A program made the translations under genes and the position numbers. The notes beneath the pieces are model-generated. The model was not told the origin of the DNA and ran no database searches. It saw only the letters and a list, made by a program, of their open reading frames with translations. From contig WIDE01000079.1 of NCBI GenBank assembly GCA_015039315.1, positions 4,114 to 49,080 of the forward strand: 44,967 nucleotides of DNA, in the 5' to 3' direction. The DNA comes from Clavulina sp. PMI_390. Its lineage: Eukaryota > Basidiomycota > Agaricomycetes > Cantharellales > Hydnaceae. Of the stretch, positions 1 through 10,710 are shown piece after piece; the first letter of the stretch is position 1, and the number at the start of each line of letters is the position of its first letter.

Positions 1-470
1 ACCTTGTACATTTGATGCACATGCAGAATAGAATTTTAAAATATAATCACTGATTTTTGTCTTATAATAATGTAGATTAGAGTACATATTTTTCACAATA
101 AAACCCTTTGTATATCGTTTTTATCATGGTGTGCATGCTCATTGACAGCAAAGCACCCTTCCCTGTCACTGTCAATTGCTTTGAAAGATTGAGCCTGACA
201 GTACGGTTACCTGCATGGCAGGCGCAGTGATGACAAGGCTGGGGGATGTCAGAAGAGGCAGCAGCAACAGATAGGATTGTACAAGAGAAAATATTACTGT
301 CAGTGTAATGTAGTCTCAGTATACAATGCATGTAGTGATTTGAAAAGGAACCACCATGCTAGTGTTGACACAGGAGGGTCATGCAAGTTCTCCTGTGCAC
401 ACATCACAGGGAAAAAGAAAGAACAAGCAAGAACAGTAGTAATGCAACGGGTTTTGGGTTTAAATAGTAA
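1..470. other. Intergenic, no gene seen
   Basis: AT-rich sequence at the window edge. Short reading frames here have no recognisable family and no supporting splice structure. The last nine bases (462-470, AAATAGTAA) are the left target-site duplication of the transposon that follows. Confidence 0.6.
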
Positions 471-1003
471 GGGGAAAGCTATTTGGCACCCCCCAGGTGT
501 TACCACCTCCCCCTCTGGCCTGAGAGGATCCAACCATAAGCCATGCACAGGGAGGGGTGCTAGCTATCGAGTACCCCCCACAATCCACAGGGTCAAGTGT
601 GACAAGCATTCACTACATTAGTGATTGTCCAAAGCGACATTGGTTGTACTGAAATCAGCATTGGATTCTAGTATTTACCATAGCTTGTATCAGAGTATTA
701 GACACTATGATGGAAATGATGACATATTAGCCAAATCAGTCTGCAGCTTAGTTTATGGTGCTCCTTTGGAGCTGATGAGTGACATGCTAGGACAAGCTTG
801 AGAATTTCTCTGTCCCGCGCTTATGGAAGACCCTGTGATATAACATAGCTGAACAAGTCAGCACCTGAGCGCTCAGATCTTGTGGTGTGTGGATCTCCAA
901 GCTTGGTCAATCATCAATCACACAGTATTTGACCTATAATGAGGGGGTACTTGCACCCCCCAGGGAGGTGGTAACACCTGGGGGGTGCTAAATAGCTTTT
1001 CCC
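471..1003. mobile_element. 533-bp non-autonomous DNA transposon (MITE), MULE-like
   Basis: The two ends form terminal inverted repeats of 41 bp (471-511 and 963-1003) with only two mismatches; both begin with GGG. The element is flanked by a perfect 9-bp direct repeat, AAATAGTAA, at 462-470 and 1004-1012. The inner part encodes no transposase, so it would have needed one in trans. A 9-bp duplication with long GC-starting inverted repeats is the usual pattern of Mutator-like elements; that superfamily assignment is inference. Each inverted repeat contains a shorter palindrome (AGGTG...CACCT). It sits about 1 kb downstream of the NLR gene's 3' end. Confidence 0.85.
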
Positions 1004-1012
1004 AAATAGTAA

Positions 1013-2035
1013 TCAAAAGCACAATAGAAGTGATATTATGAAAGCTTTGTATAAGGATCCAAATGCTCCAATCAAGACATGCTCAGCGGAACCAATAACA
1101 TTCAGAGCCACACCCAATGCTTAGCCACTAGAAACTCATGGAAACTATGACCTAAACATAGTCGATTTCCCCTTAAGATTCATACAAACATACTAGAGTC
1201 ATCAGAATACAGCAAGAGAAAAATAGGTGTTTGACATGTCCATGAACCAATCAACCTACGCACTTGCAAAGCGTTCATCTCAGCAGCAGCTGAACAGTAT
1301 ACCAAATAGCATGTGCCAAAGGATGTTTGTGAGTCGGATATTGCTTCATGTAGGAAAATGCTAGAATCAATCTCATGTGAGGTATGTAGTTCCACCTTTT
1401 CCCGCCAACAGGATGCGCACAAACCACATAGATTGAACTATATAACATTTAATGAGTGCACAAAAGGTGTTGAGCAGCATGGAACTCTCAGTCTTCAGTG
1501 TGGACAGTTATGGAACCTGGTAAGTGCTGAGAAATCCTCTGGAGGCGCTGCTGTGGCAGTCCCAGGCAGGGTGGATCACTACAAACAGTTCACACATAAT
1601 CTATTACCTTACTATGCTGTGCTGCCAACTGTGACTGCATTATTGATACCATCTCCTTCCTCTTTTGCAAGTCAAGGGCTTAGGGTCCTTCTAGTGATCA
1701 ATCTCACTATTCTTTTGCCAACAGTGGGTCCAATGCAATGCATGGGTAGCTCAATATGTAGTCTACTGGGTAGTAGTTGAGGTAAGCTCAAAGAGCACAA
1801 TCCAATAACACACTATCTTAGATGGATTTAGGTTCTCTAGACATGATCTGCATATTGTCTCAGTATATATATCTCATTTGTACTTTGATTGCATTGGCAG
1901 AGACATGTGCTTGCTGGTAATTTAGGGAGTGAAGAAATGTGTATGTAGAAAGAGGAGCAATACGAGCTGGAATGGTGCATTGGACCAATGGAACTTAGGT
2001 AATTTGGAGAGGTGGGGGGACATGGGATGAAAGTC
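1013..2035. other. Intergenic, 3' flank of the NLR gene
   Basis: About 1 kb with no convincing gene. A 155-codon plus-strand frame (1313-1780) has no recognisable motif. CpG is rare, as in the adjacent gene. Confidence 0.6.
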
Positions 2036-5000
2036 CTAAGATGTCTGAATTAATGAGGGTGTGTGGCATTTTACCCAGTCAGTCCCCAGGACCATCCTAT
2101 CAACTTCAACATGGAGGAATGGGTGTGATGCTCTGCCAAGGGTTGCAACCAGCTGCTCATCATAGGGTGGTGTATTGTAGACTGCAGGAATCCAGAGGAC
2201 AAGCTCACCAGCTGGCCCTTTAAGCCATCCATTCTGGAGGGTGTGCTGCCATGATGATGGAGATATGGACATTTGGAAGGACTTATTATGCTGAGGGACA
2301 TTGATGAATGATGTAAAAAGATTTTGGGCAGTGGTTGAGAGAGCTCCATCTAGTGAGAATGCCACAGATGTAACACCACATGGACTGAAGGCCTTGTCAC
2401 AAGAGCCAGAGGCCAGGAGAGTTCCATCTGATGACATTGGCAAAGATTTGGCCCAGTCATGATGGCCAGTGAGACTGACCCCCATGGCTGTTTGGGACTT
2501 AACATCCCAGAGCCTAATGGTCTTGTCACCAGAGCCAGAGGCCAGGAGAGCTCCATCTGATGAGAATTCAACAGATGTGACCCAGTCACCATGGCCAATG
2601 AGAGGGACTCCTATGGCTGTCTGAGACTGAACATCCCATAGTCTGATGGTCTTATCAAAAGAACCAGAAGCCAGGAGAGCTCCATCTGGTGAGAATGCCA
2701 CAGATCTGACCCAGTCACCATGGCCATTTAGAGGCACTCCTATGGCTGTTTGAGACTGAACATCCCACAGCCTGATGGTCTTGTCATCAGAGCCAGAAGC
2801 CAGGAAAGCTCCATCTGGTGAGAATGCCACAGAAGTGATGGTGTTCTCATGGCCAGTGAGTGGTATTCCTATGGCTGTGTGAGACTGAACATCCCACATC
2901 CTGATGGTATTGTCCCAAGAGCCAGAAGCTAGGAAAGCTCCATCTTGTGAGAATGACACAGATGTGACCCAATCATGATGGCCAGTGAGAGGCACTCCTA
3001 TGGCTCTTTGAGATTGAACATCCCACAGCCTGATGGTCTTGTCACCAGATCCAGAAGCCAGGAGAGCCCCATCTGGTGAGAATGCCACAGAAGTAACATA
3101 TGAATCATGACCAGTGAGAGCCACTCCTAAGGGTGCCTGGGAACAAACATCCCACAACCTGAGTGTCTTGTCGTGGGAACCAGAGGCCAGGAGAGCTCCA
3201 TCTGGTGAGAATGCCACAGATCTGACCCAGTGCTCATGGCCAGTGAGAGCTACTCCCTCCTGCTGTCCAGTTTTTACACTCCAGAACTGTATCTCCCAAT
3301 TTCCAAGTCCCACTGCTACCAGTCCATTTATGGGAGAAAAAGCTACAGTAGCTACCTCAGACTTGGCTTGCCACTGCTGCCACAAACCAGGCCACATATC
3401 CATATGCCCCAATTTGACCTTCAATGTGTTACCATACTCTGCTGCCATTGAACCCAATGGTGAGCATTTTGGAATGAATGGTATGGTGCTCAGATATGCA
3501 TGGGGTGCACTCAGTCCAATTGGAATGGCAAAGAAGGAGCTAAATCTCATTGCCTCCATTACCAAGTTACTTATTCCCTGCTGCATCTATAAAAAAGAAT
3601 TAGCAGACCTTACTCTGCCACAAATAGAGCATTTGCTTTACCAGTGGTCCACCTGTGATGGGAGTAAGAACATTGGTTGCAGATAGACCAATCAAGCTTG
3701 TCACTTCCAACCAGTTCAACAGCTTGCTGGATGTCAAAAGCCACTGGATTGCTGGAACAATCACACCCTCTGGGTCACTTGCCAGTTTGGCACAATGTAC
3801 AGGCCAAAATTGGCATGCATAGGATAGTGTCTCTCCAATATGCTCTTGCACTAGAGCAGGAAGGTTGTGGATCTCAGAGTTCAGCATGGTTGAAGTCTCA
3901 AGCTTGCAGATATTGAAGGACAGACACTTCTTGCCACTATGCATGACATGGAAACACCCAGAAGCAAGGATGAGATGAGCTTTGTTCACATCCACTCTAT
4001 ACTTCTCATCTGTGTGCTGGTCCTGCAGGAAGTCTGTGAAAGATGTGTGCAGTGGAACCAGAGGTTTGTTCATATCATGTGTCCCTGACAACAGGGAGGC
4101 AAGGTGGCACACCAGCTCCTTAGCCTCGTTGTAAACATCTAAATCAGGCATGACTGGGAGGTAGTAGTGGCCAAGCTCCAGATAGGAGCTGAGGGAGAGT
4201 GGTTGCTGTGCAGCAACAAGCATCCCTAGAATTGTCCGCAGCAGCTCTAGGTCACGGGGGTCACTTGTCCCAAATTTGGAGTTGAATACCCCAGTGTATA
4301 GGGAGTAGAGACTGCTACTTGTTCTGAGCACAGTTTGAATGCGTTTGGCTGGACTGGATGCTGCATCCCCATCATCCATGTCACTGATATGCATGCATGC
4401 AGTAGAAGCCCACCCAAAGGACTGCTCAGATTTTACAGCTAGCTGGTTAAGTTTTTCTTCAGATTTTGTTGGATCTGAGCTGATAGGAATGTTTTTGAGC
4501 ATGTGATGGACATAGAGCCTGATATCAGCTTCTGTGGATTCATTTGGGATCTGATCCATGTGCAGCAGTGCAGTACAGAGGTTGGGGTGAATAGTGTTTT
4601 GTACATCTACTTCAAATCGGGAAGTTATCAGGATTCTGATAGTGGGTGGGAGCTGGCTACCAAGCTCAGCAAGACATTTGAGAATGCCCCTGCGCTCCCC
4701 TATACTGCCTGATTCATCAAGAGCATCAATTATAATGAGGGTAAAAAGTGAGGTTGAGGATGATGCATCCAGATCATGCAGTAGGGGCAGAAGAAAGGTG
4801 TTGAGCTGTACTGAGGGGCTGGTAGATTTCACTGTGGCAAGATCACATGCTCTCACAATATTCACCAAATGATCCTCACTTGATCTATTATGAGAAGCCA
4901 GGTGATAGGCAATAGTGCTGAACAGGTTGGATGGGTTCAGGTGGGCTTGACTGCCACTTCTGAAGCAATAGCATGACCCAAGAAATCCTTTAGCTTGGCC

Positions 5001-6830
5001 TTCTAAGGCAACAGACGTGGCAATAGAAGATTTTCCACTCCCAGCCACACCACAAAGCCATAGGATTTGCTTGCCTTGGTAGATATCATGAAGATAGGAT
5101 GGGCTACTAGGCAGTTGGACACCACCATTTGCCCAGTGAATGAGTGCATCAAGAATTGCTACACGGGTACCAGGTAGACACCTGTTTTGATGGTGGTCAC
5201 CCTCCAACAATTGGTTGGCCTTCTCTGCAAATTGCAGATGGGACAACTCTATATCAGGTGCTATGAATGATGATGAGTTGCGCCCAATGCTTCTAAGCAT
5301 GGCACTTACAATGGCCAAACATGTGATCTAAATGCTCTAAGACTTGTTTACTTGAGGGTCGCTTGGAAACTTGATGTGCCCACATATTTGTGAGGAGGGT
5401 CCAGAACTTGGCTTTCACTGCTGGATGGAGGATAGTAGTATTGAGAGGTTGCACTGGTCTTTGACCCTGACAGAGGATTGCTGTCACTTGATGCTCATTG
5501 AACTTGATGAATGGTAGTTGACAACTCCAAGCATGGAGGTAGGTCATGGCAAGCCCAAATATATCACTCTCCTGAGTAGAATAGAAGTAAGCTCTTTGGC
5601 CACTGTAAACCTCTGGGGCTAAGAACCGGAGTCTCCCTCCTTCCTCACGGGTAGAAAGACTCCGAGAGACGTCATGACAGATGCGGCTTCGTCCAAAGTC
5701 ACAGAGGAGCGGATTCCCCCCCTGGTCAATAAGTATATTTCCCTAGGGATAATAATCAATTTAATCCAGAATGCTGCTTTTGTAATGTGACTACACACAG
5801 AATGGAGATCACCATGTATAATTGGGGGGTGCTGTGCATGTAAATATGCTACCCCTCTGGAAGAACCAGTAACCTACACCATTATGTATGCAATCAGGAA
5901 AAGTTATTAATTTGACCAGAAAATGCCTCACTAGCTTGATGAAATCAGGCATTTTCATGAGTTCACCAGGGGCCAGGCTGGTCAACAGGTTTTCAAGTGA
6001 GCCACGTTCAATGAAGGGAACAATTGTCAATGGATAGGACGCAGGATTCTCATAGTATATTCCCAAAAAGGGAAGAATATTGGGATGTTGTAGCAGTTGA
6101 TGGATGAGGGCTTCACGAAGCACCAACTAAATAAACCAATCAGTTGCATTGCCACAAGTAGGTAGGCACAATTAATGACCTGAATAATCCTGCGATCCAG
6201 TGCCCCTTTCCGATGTCTAGCAGCTAGAATGGGCTCTCTCACAACTACAACTTGCTCACCCATTTGTCCTTGATGAATGAGTGAATCTCCTCCTCGTCCA
6301 AGACGAGCTCTCCATTCAACAGTGATATTTTGCAGAAGAAATGGAGTAGGAAGAGCAGCAATGTGGTAAGAGCAGTCTTGAAGAAGCCGCAGAATTTGTA
6401 GATATTCAGCAGAGCCACGGGCTTGGGCCTGCAAGTACTAGAGCGGCAAGTCAGGTTTTGAAGTACTTCAGCTCCACTGCCCACATACTGTATAAATCTG
6501 ATCGAGAAGCGCAGTGGCCTCCCCCGAAGGAAGTTGGGATAAGTCACGGTTGTGGGAGTCCCGGAAGCGTGCCAGCATAGTGGCCTGCGTGCCAAAATTA
6601 CTCTCAATCTTTGTAGCGGCTTTGGTTCCTAGACCACTAGAGGCGCTCCCCTCGCCTGAAATGGCTTCAGACTCGTCTTGGACCGGGAGATTGGGCTGCT
6701 GGACGTTGTAACTGCCGGGGTCCTCCTTACTAGAGGAAGCTATGCTGACATTAGGAGAGTTGAAGCCCAGCGCTCTCCTCAACTTGAACACAGGCGGTTG
6801 ACGCGTTTCATTCGCCGTATCAGGAGGCAT
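2036..6830 (-). CDS. Protein kinase-NACHT-WD40 NLR-type receptor
   Basis: Probable STAND receptor of 1483 aa in seven exons: 6830-6489, 6428-6180, 6126-5927, 5856-5799, 5742-5310, 5260-3642 and 3586-2036; all joins keep frame. Residues 1-115 are unassigned. A kinase domain spans about 150-425: glycine loop LGRGGDS (~157), VVVVREP at beta-3 (arginine where lysine is expected, ~178), HGDLHS catalytic loop (~278), CDFG (~297), FLAPE. NACHT ATPase follows: Walker A GVAGSGKSS (~498), Walker B LIIIDALDE (~610), then helical linker. From about 1040 come eight WD40 repeats, six of them 43-aa units, and the tail characteristic of this family (VLWIPAVY... VLGTDWVKCH). Fungal NACHT-WD40 proteins, for example Podospora HET-E and HET-D, act in non-self recognition; such a role here is inference. 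Intron 3 needs a GC donor. The start is the first Met that avoids an unlikely Cys-rich leader. Confidence 0.88.
2462..3235 (-). repeat. Six near-identical 129-bp WD40 units
   Basis: Six consecutive 129-bp (43-codon) units at 3235-3107, 3106-2978, 2977-2849, 2848-2720, 2719-2591 and 2590-2462 encode one WD40 blade each. The framework (SVAFSPDGALLASGS, DKTIRLWDV) is nearly invariant, while residues after GH and after GS differ from unit to unit. A more diverged unit precedes the array (about 3364-3236), and a degenerate, internally rearranged one follows it (about 2461-2330). This level of identity points to recent copying or concerted evolution between units. Confidence 0.93.
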
Positions 6831-9159
6831 GGAGTAGAGCCAGATGATCGTTTTGTATGTTCGCACAGCAAATGTCCGGCCAATATCTTCTGCACACGCG
6901 AAACAGACGCAGGGAGATGTCAGCCGAAACTGACACAAATACTAGTCAATCTAGCGGTGCAAGCATCGGTAGCGGCAGCGAGCGCCAGGTTCGCGACTGT
7001 GCATCTGTATCTCAAACATTTGCGGCCAACATCAAACTCGTGCCTTCGGCTCGTGTACCCGTATATGTACCCTATGCCTTTGTGCTTAAACCTCCCTCTC
7101 CACTCGTCGCGTCCGTCACGGACGCCCCGGTCCTTCCCCGATTTCTCACTTTGTGTGTTCCCATAGAATTGCAACCTTACTCGCATCGCTCCGCTACCAA
7201 CAAATTTGCATCGTGGATATATGATGATACAATTTCGTTGACCATTTCAACGCACAAAAGCGCCGCTTTGAGTCAATGCGAGCAATAGGTAAATCGGGCA
7301 GAGCAAATGAGAACCTTTCCTCTCAGTCTCACTCACTTTACCCCGCATACAACATAAAGCTTAGACGCTATAAAGGGATTTTGTTACTCGCTGGGAGGCT
7401 TCCTTCAAGAGCTTGATTGCTTTATCCGCCATACATGCCGAGAGTGCAGCAATCTTCAATGATTTGCATGCTAGTGCAAAGGAGTCTAATCATCTCGCAC
7501 AGATGTGGACTATAGAACACTTAGAATAATATCTTATAATGCGCTCCTGGTCCCAAACCTCCCCGTTAGCGAGTTGCGTCTTTCGCTTTCCTTTGGCTAG
7601 CACTCTTGGCTTTCTTGTGCAACAGGTTATGTTGCGGCTAGTGCTTACCAAGATTTCTAGCCATAAATTTACGGTACTCAGCAGCGGTGCTGGCATTGCG
7701 GGGTGAAACACTGGGCCAAGGCAGAAATCCGATTTTTTGGGATTTCTTTAGGTAGATTTCTGATAGGATTGCGACGACAAAATGTTAACTACTGGACCAC
7801 AGCTCCTTATATACACAAAATACTATACTACTAGAAAGTTCTACACTTTTCCGTTAGTCCGTGACTCAGCCTATAGTAAATGCTAGAGCCTTCGCGATGT
7901 CACTTACTAATCCGAACGTCTTATTTCAACACGATCGTCCAAAGGAACTTTTTCCAGCCTAATTTGCGAGCTCCGCAGATTTCTCTGGCCAATCAAAAGT
8001 GTGGAAGCCATGAAGTGGGAGCTGACCATATACCCAAAAAAACACTATTGTTGTCCCCAAAAGCCAAATTCCAGCACCTATAAAACCCTCCTATTCAGTC
8101 AGGGACCCAGTCTGGGCTATGAGATGTGTGGGAATTCACAAGTTACGGTTGCAACTCACCATTCCAGCACCACACTGTGACCACAGGTATAGATCTGTGA
8201 TACAATTTATCCATTTCTGTAACTACAGGAAACAGTGGTGATAAAACCTTGAACTAATGATTGATGCCGAATAAATAACTGAGCAGGGACACAGATTGTG
8301 AAAACACGCCGTTTGTAGCGCGTACTACACACGGTACAAGTGCATATGCTTTATTGCACCGGAGTCAGAAGCTTTTCGCTGCTTAAAATCTCCTCCTTCA
8401 TCATTATTCCTAGCACAAATTGCCCTGTGTTTAGGTGGCGAATCCCCATTGGATCAGACACACTCAACAGATTTAAAGATCTGCGGAACAAGAGTCACTA
8501 GTAGCAAACAATTGGGCAGTCAGCTTTGTGTTATATGCAGTGTCTGTGGGACAGCGAGTAGCCCCATTTCCCTGGATTCTCAGGATGTGCTAGCAATGCA
8601 TGTCCTATTTATTGTGATATGCAGATTTTCACGGATGGGCTATGTTGCGGTACCCAACCCGTCTCATTTGATTAATCTGATTTAGGTATTTCTTCTTCCA
8701 CATTTCCATTCTCTGTCACCAAGCTATCAGCTAGCTGACTCTCTTTGAGCTTCACGTCTCTCTCGTTGTTGTTGTTGAACTCTTGTTTATTAGTCGTTTG
8801 GAGCTGCGGGCAATTAGCGCGCGCGTAGAACGACCCGGGGGAGACTATTCTACAAAGAAAAGCGGCCCAGAATGAATATGGATGGGGCAAAAGAGAAGTA
8901 GAAAGTGGAAAGTATTAGGAGGCGTGGGGTTCCAGCATCGTATGTATCATAAGGTGTCTTGTCAGTGCCGTAGAGAATTGCGAATTAGTCTGCATAGGGT
9001 GTTTTCAGGATATTAAAGTTGGATCTACTCTACGGGTGTATATGTGTTGGTTATCAGCAACGTAGAATAAGAGGGGGGATAGTCCGTGGGTCTCAATGTA
9101 AACCTCCCGACATAAGGAGGGTCGGAGGGTGCAACGGGCGACCAGAGAAGGGCTGAAGG
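6831..9159. other. Gene-poor spacer, promoter side of the NLR gene
   Basis: About 2.3 kb with no gene I can support. The first few hundred bases should hold the NLR promoter and 5' UTR and are CpG-containing, unlike the gene body. Open frames such as 6857-7288 (+) and 7880-8083 (+) have no recognised domain. A small hairpin (CCTCC...GGAGG) at about 9106-9121 lies at the probable 3' end of the retroelement remnant. Confidence 0.5.
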
Positions 9160-10710
9160 ATGCAGTTAGACCTTTGCAAATGCGTCGGTTACCTCGATGA
9201 ACTCTGCTAATCGGGCCACGCCTTTGCGTGTGCCGAGCAGCTCTTCCATTGAGCGATCTTCTTCATCTTCTCCCAAGAGGTGACGGAATCGGTCGCAGTC
9301 CGGGCAGTCTTGGAGGATGTGTTGGCGGGTCTGGAGGTAGTGGCCACAAGGGCATTCCGTGGGTTCCGAGGGGACAAATCGGCCGTAGTGCGAGCCAGTG
9401 TGCGCGTGGCCTGTCCACATCTGGTTGAGTCTGGAGAAAGTTGTGCAATTGTAGTTGCGTAAGCGGAATGTGGGAGTGAGTTGCGGGCGGAAGTTAGTCT
9501 GCCTGAGTGAAGTCGGACCGGGGGCGCCGTTTTGTGGCCATCCAGTGATGGACCCAGTTTCTCTAGAGAGACTGCTTCCATTCAGAGCCTATCTAGTGAC
9601 GCTACGGTTAGGTTCAGAACCGATCAACCGAACCGAACCGAACATATGAGGCCGAACCTGAACCGAACCTGCGATCGGTTCAGGAGCGGGTGAGGTTTCG
9701 GTGCAACCTGGGAGTGAACCTTTGTGAACCGCTCTGAACAGGGGTGAACCGGTTCAAACCGCATTATGAGTTTCACGTACTTGGGGCGCTACTTCTCCCG
9801 TTGATTGTGCTCTCATTTTCAAGGGATGTTCCAGAAATCATGCTTTTGATTACGTTGGATCTCCCTTCTCCTCCGGCTTGTCGCCGAGGCGCGCTTTGTG
9901 ACAAAGCCCTTATACTATTGCAAATGATATATCCCTTTTCCCCGTGATGCTGTGAAAGACAGTGGCCAGAAAGAAAGGTTAACGATAAGGAAAATATTAA
10001 ATGAATTAATAGCCTCACTCTCTATGCTAACAACATATTGAGGAATGATTTCGCACATCGAAATTGGGCGGGGAGATGCACCTGTCTTCTGAACCGGTTC
10101 AAACCTTGAACCTGACCGAACCAAACCTGAACCCAGCCCGTGGGAGTCTGAACCGAGCTGAACCGAACCCATCAAACGGTTCAGGTTCAGGTTCAGAAAA
10201 ATCATGGTCAGAACCGGACCGAACCGAACCTTATCATCAGGCTGCCTATCCACGCAATTGACGGCCAGCCTGGTGTGGTAGGGGCTAGATCACACCCGTC
10301 CTTGGCGAGTCTGTCTGCCTTGTCGTTCCCTTTAATATCGTGGTGGCCCGGCACCCACTCAATGGTGAGGCGGAGCTGGGGGTGGTCGTCGAGGACTTTG
10401 AGCATGTTGTTTCGGAACTGGAGTGAGCAGCGTTGCGCCAGGCCGGGAGTACCTTCGAAAATCCTTTGGATAGCGCCTGTGTTGTCCGTGAAGATGTAGA
10501 TGTATGATACATCGCGGAGGAGATCACGCGAGGCAAGATCGACGATGTGCGAGCTCGCTCGGGCAAGTGCTTCCATCTCGGCGTCATACACTTCCGCGTA
10601 TGGACCAAGCGCATCTCTTTCGTCATACTCTTCTTGTATATTAGTCCGTCCGCGAGGGTTTCCTGTCCCCACCGGACCAACCAGACGTACCCTTGGTTTT
10701 CCCCCTTATA
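9160..10710 (-). mobile_element. Decayed non-LTR retrotransposon 3' remnant (RNase H + Cys/His tail)
   Basis: Read on the minus strand, 10670-10250 encodes part of an RNase H domain: VYDAEMEAL (catalytic Glu), IFTDNTGAI (Asp) and WVPGHHDIKGNDKAD (final Asp). The N-terminal part with the first Asp is missing. After an insertion, 9590-9166 encodes the downstream region ending in a zinc-knuckle-like tail (CPCGHYLQTRQHILQDC). The combined order RNase H then Cys/His tail is that of fungal LINE ORF2 C termini. There is no reverse transcriptase in the window, so the copy is 5'-truncated. One in-frame stop and a probable frameshift show it is dead. Confidence 0.78.
9594..10243. mobile_element. 650-bp GAACC-rich insertion in the retroelement, possibly hAT-type MITE
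   Basis: This segment interrupts the retroelement reading frame. It is flanked by GCCTATC at 9587-9593 and 10244-10250. Removing the insert plus one copy of that heptamer joins RNase H (ending IAWIG) to the downstream part (NWVHHWM) in the same frame, with a single stop between. Both arms (about 9600-9770 and 10080-10243) carry many copies of GAACC/GGTTC, including GAACCGGTTC palindromes; the centre is AT-rich. A 7-8 bp duplication and repeat-dense ends suggest a hAT-like non-autonomous element, but its terminal inverted repeats are weak, so the class is tentative. Confidence 0.6.

Noticed and set aside
277..621. 114-codon frame across the MITE left end
   Set aside because: It crosses the transposon boundary and target duplication, so it is a chance frame.
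2462..3235. Regular repeats considered as a CRISPR or satellite array
   Set aside because: The units are 129-bp coding WD40 blades without spacers, in a eukaryotic gene.
6857..7288. 143-codon plus-strand frame upstream of the NLR gene
   Set aside because: No domain or splice signals, and the composition is not protein-like; it overlaps the likely NLR promoter.
9600..10243. GAACC repeats considered as telomeric or centromeric satellite
   Set aside because: Irregular spacing and both orientations, and the block is bounded by a target-site-like duplication within a retroelement.
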